From: an uncultured Prevotella sp.
GTDB taxonomy: Bacteria; Bacteroidota; Bacteroidia; Bacteroidales; Bacteroidaceae
Direction of reading: 5' to 3'
Assembly: GCA_934203355.1 (NCBI GenBank)
Contig: CAKPZC010000032.1
Coordinates: forward strand, 1-26,115
Length of the DNA: 26,115 nt
Below are positions 25,811-26,115 of this stretch, piece after piece. Within the stretch, counting starts at the first letter, position 1. Every line of letters begins with the position of its first letter. Both the position numbers and the translations under genes were made by a program. The notes beneath the pieces are model-generated. The model saw only the letters and a list, made by a program, of their open reading frames with translations, had not been told where the DNA came from and made no database searches.

Positions 25811-25842
25811 CAAAAGTAATAACTTTATGTTACCCAACCAAA
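25811..25842 (-). promoter_or_regulatory. Near-consensus Bacteroidetes promoter of etfB
   Basis: On the minus strand TTTG (25839-25842), a 20-base spacer and TACTTTTG (25811-25818) match the -33/-7 consensus. Transcription should start near 25804, giving a short leader of about 25 bases before the etfB ATG. Confidence 0.8.
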
Positions 25843-26115
25843 TATAAGACTAATAAAATAAACAAAACGCTTATTTTTGAATATTAAATCTGCACAAACG
25901 TTCGCTTTTGTGCATGTGTTTTGGCATTGGTGAGCAGATAGAAAACATGTAGTTTTTATCTTGAATTTATCTTGTTTTTATTCCAAATAGTAATAATTAC
26001 AATTTTTTGCCGTTTTCTATGCCAACTAATCATATTAATTTGTATATTTCCTCTATAAAAGTAGCCCCCTCCAAGCAATATAACATACTATAGAAAGCCT
26101 ATGTCTGCTTGGTAA
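25843..26115. other. Gene-free right end with two inverted repeats
   Basis: No reading frame is credible in this AT-rich region. It contains an operator-like inverted repeat TGCACAAA (25891-25898) / TTTGTGCA (25907-25914), about 50 bases upstream of the etfB promoter. At the edge a nested hairpin pairs CCAAGCA (26071-26077) with TGCTTGG (26106-26112), with an inner ACATA/TATGT pair. The latter may belong to a gene beyond the window. Confidence 0.55.

Overview
This window looks like chromosome from a member of the Bacteroidales, most likely a Prevotella-type organism. The evidence is promoters of the Bacteroidetes form (TTTG, about 20 bases, TAnnTTTG), an ECF sigma / FecR-like anti-sigma / STN-domain TonB receptor / DUF4249 cluster, a fimbrillin-like lipoprotein with a Bacteroidetes lipobox, and a Cas12a of the Prevotella/Porphyromonas style. 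The assignment is by family resemblance only; no database was searched.

Region 1 (1-8456, all minus strand) is a complete type V-A CRISPR-Cas locus. Transcription order is a 61-residue small protein, cas12a, cas4, cas1, cas2, an AT-rich leader, then an array of 36 identical 36-base repeats and 35 spacers. Gene junctions overlap by 4-14 bases, so this is one tightly coupled operon. All catalytic residues expected of Cas12a (RuvC, Nuc, pre-crRNA processing), Cas1 and Cas4 are visible, so the system should be active. Two spacers target the same codons of two divergent homologous genes.

Region 2 (8468-10510, minus strand) sits directly upstream of the cas operon in the same direction. It holds an XRE helix-turn-helix plus ImmA-type metallopeptidase regulator, a broken ATP-binding/winged-helix (AlbA_2/HATPase_c_4 type) regulator with a missing N-terminus, a frameshift and an in-frame TGA, and a truncated second copy (27 codons, 73/81 bases identical) of the small gene that precedes cas12a. 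This looks like a recombination scar or a regulatory module grafted onto the CRISPR operon.

Region 3 (10691-16060, plus strand) is a cell-surface-signalling unit: a small outer-membrane beta-barrel, an ECF sigma factor, a short FecR-like anti-sigma, a TonB-dependent receptor with an STN signalling domain, and a DUF4249 lipoprotein. Region 4 (16083-18691, plus strand) is an envelope/redox operon with a near-consensus promoter: nitroreductase, secreted CPWC thioredoxin-like protein, NlpE-like lipoprotein and an AraC regulator. It ends at a strong hairpin shared with the convergent aspA.

Region 5 (18724-25842, minus strand) holds metabolic and surface genes: aspartate ammonia-lyase, a fimbrillin-like lipoprotein, and an acyl-CoA dehydrogenase expressed with electron-transfer flavoprotein subunits (etfB, etfA). 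A four-helix-bundle (S23/IVS-type) gene bounded by 27-base inverted repeats interrupts the etf-dehydrogenase operon. The right edge carries the etfB promoter and two inverted repeats but no gene.
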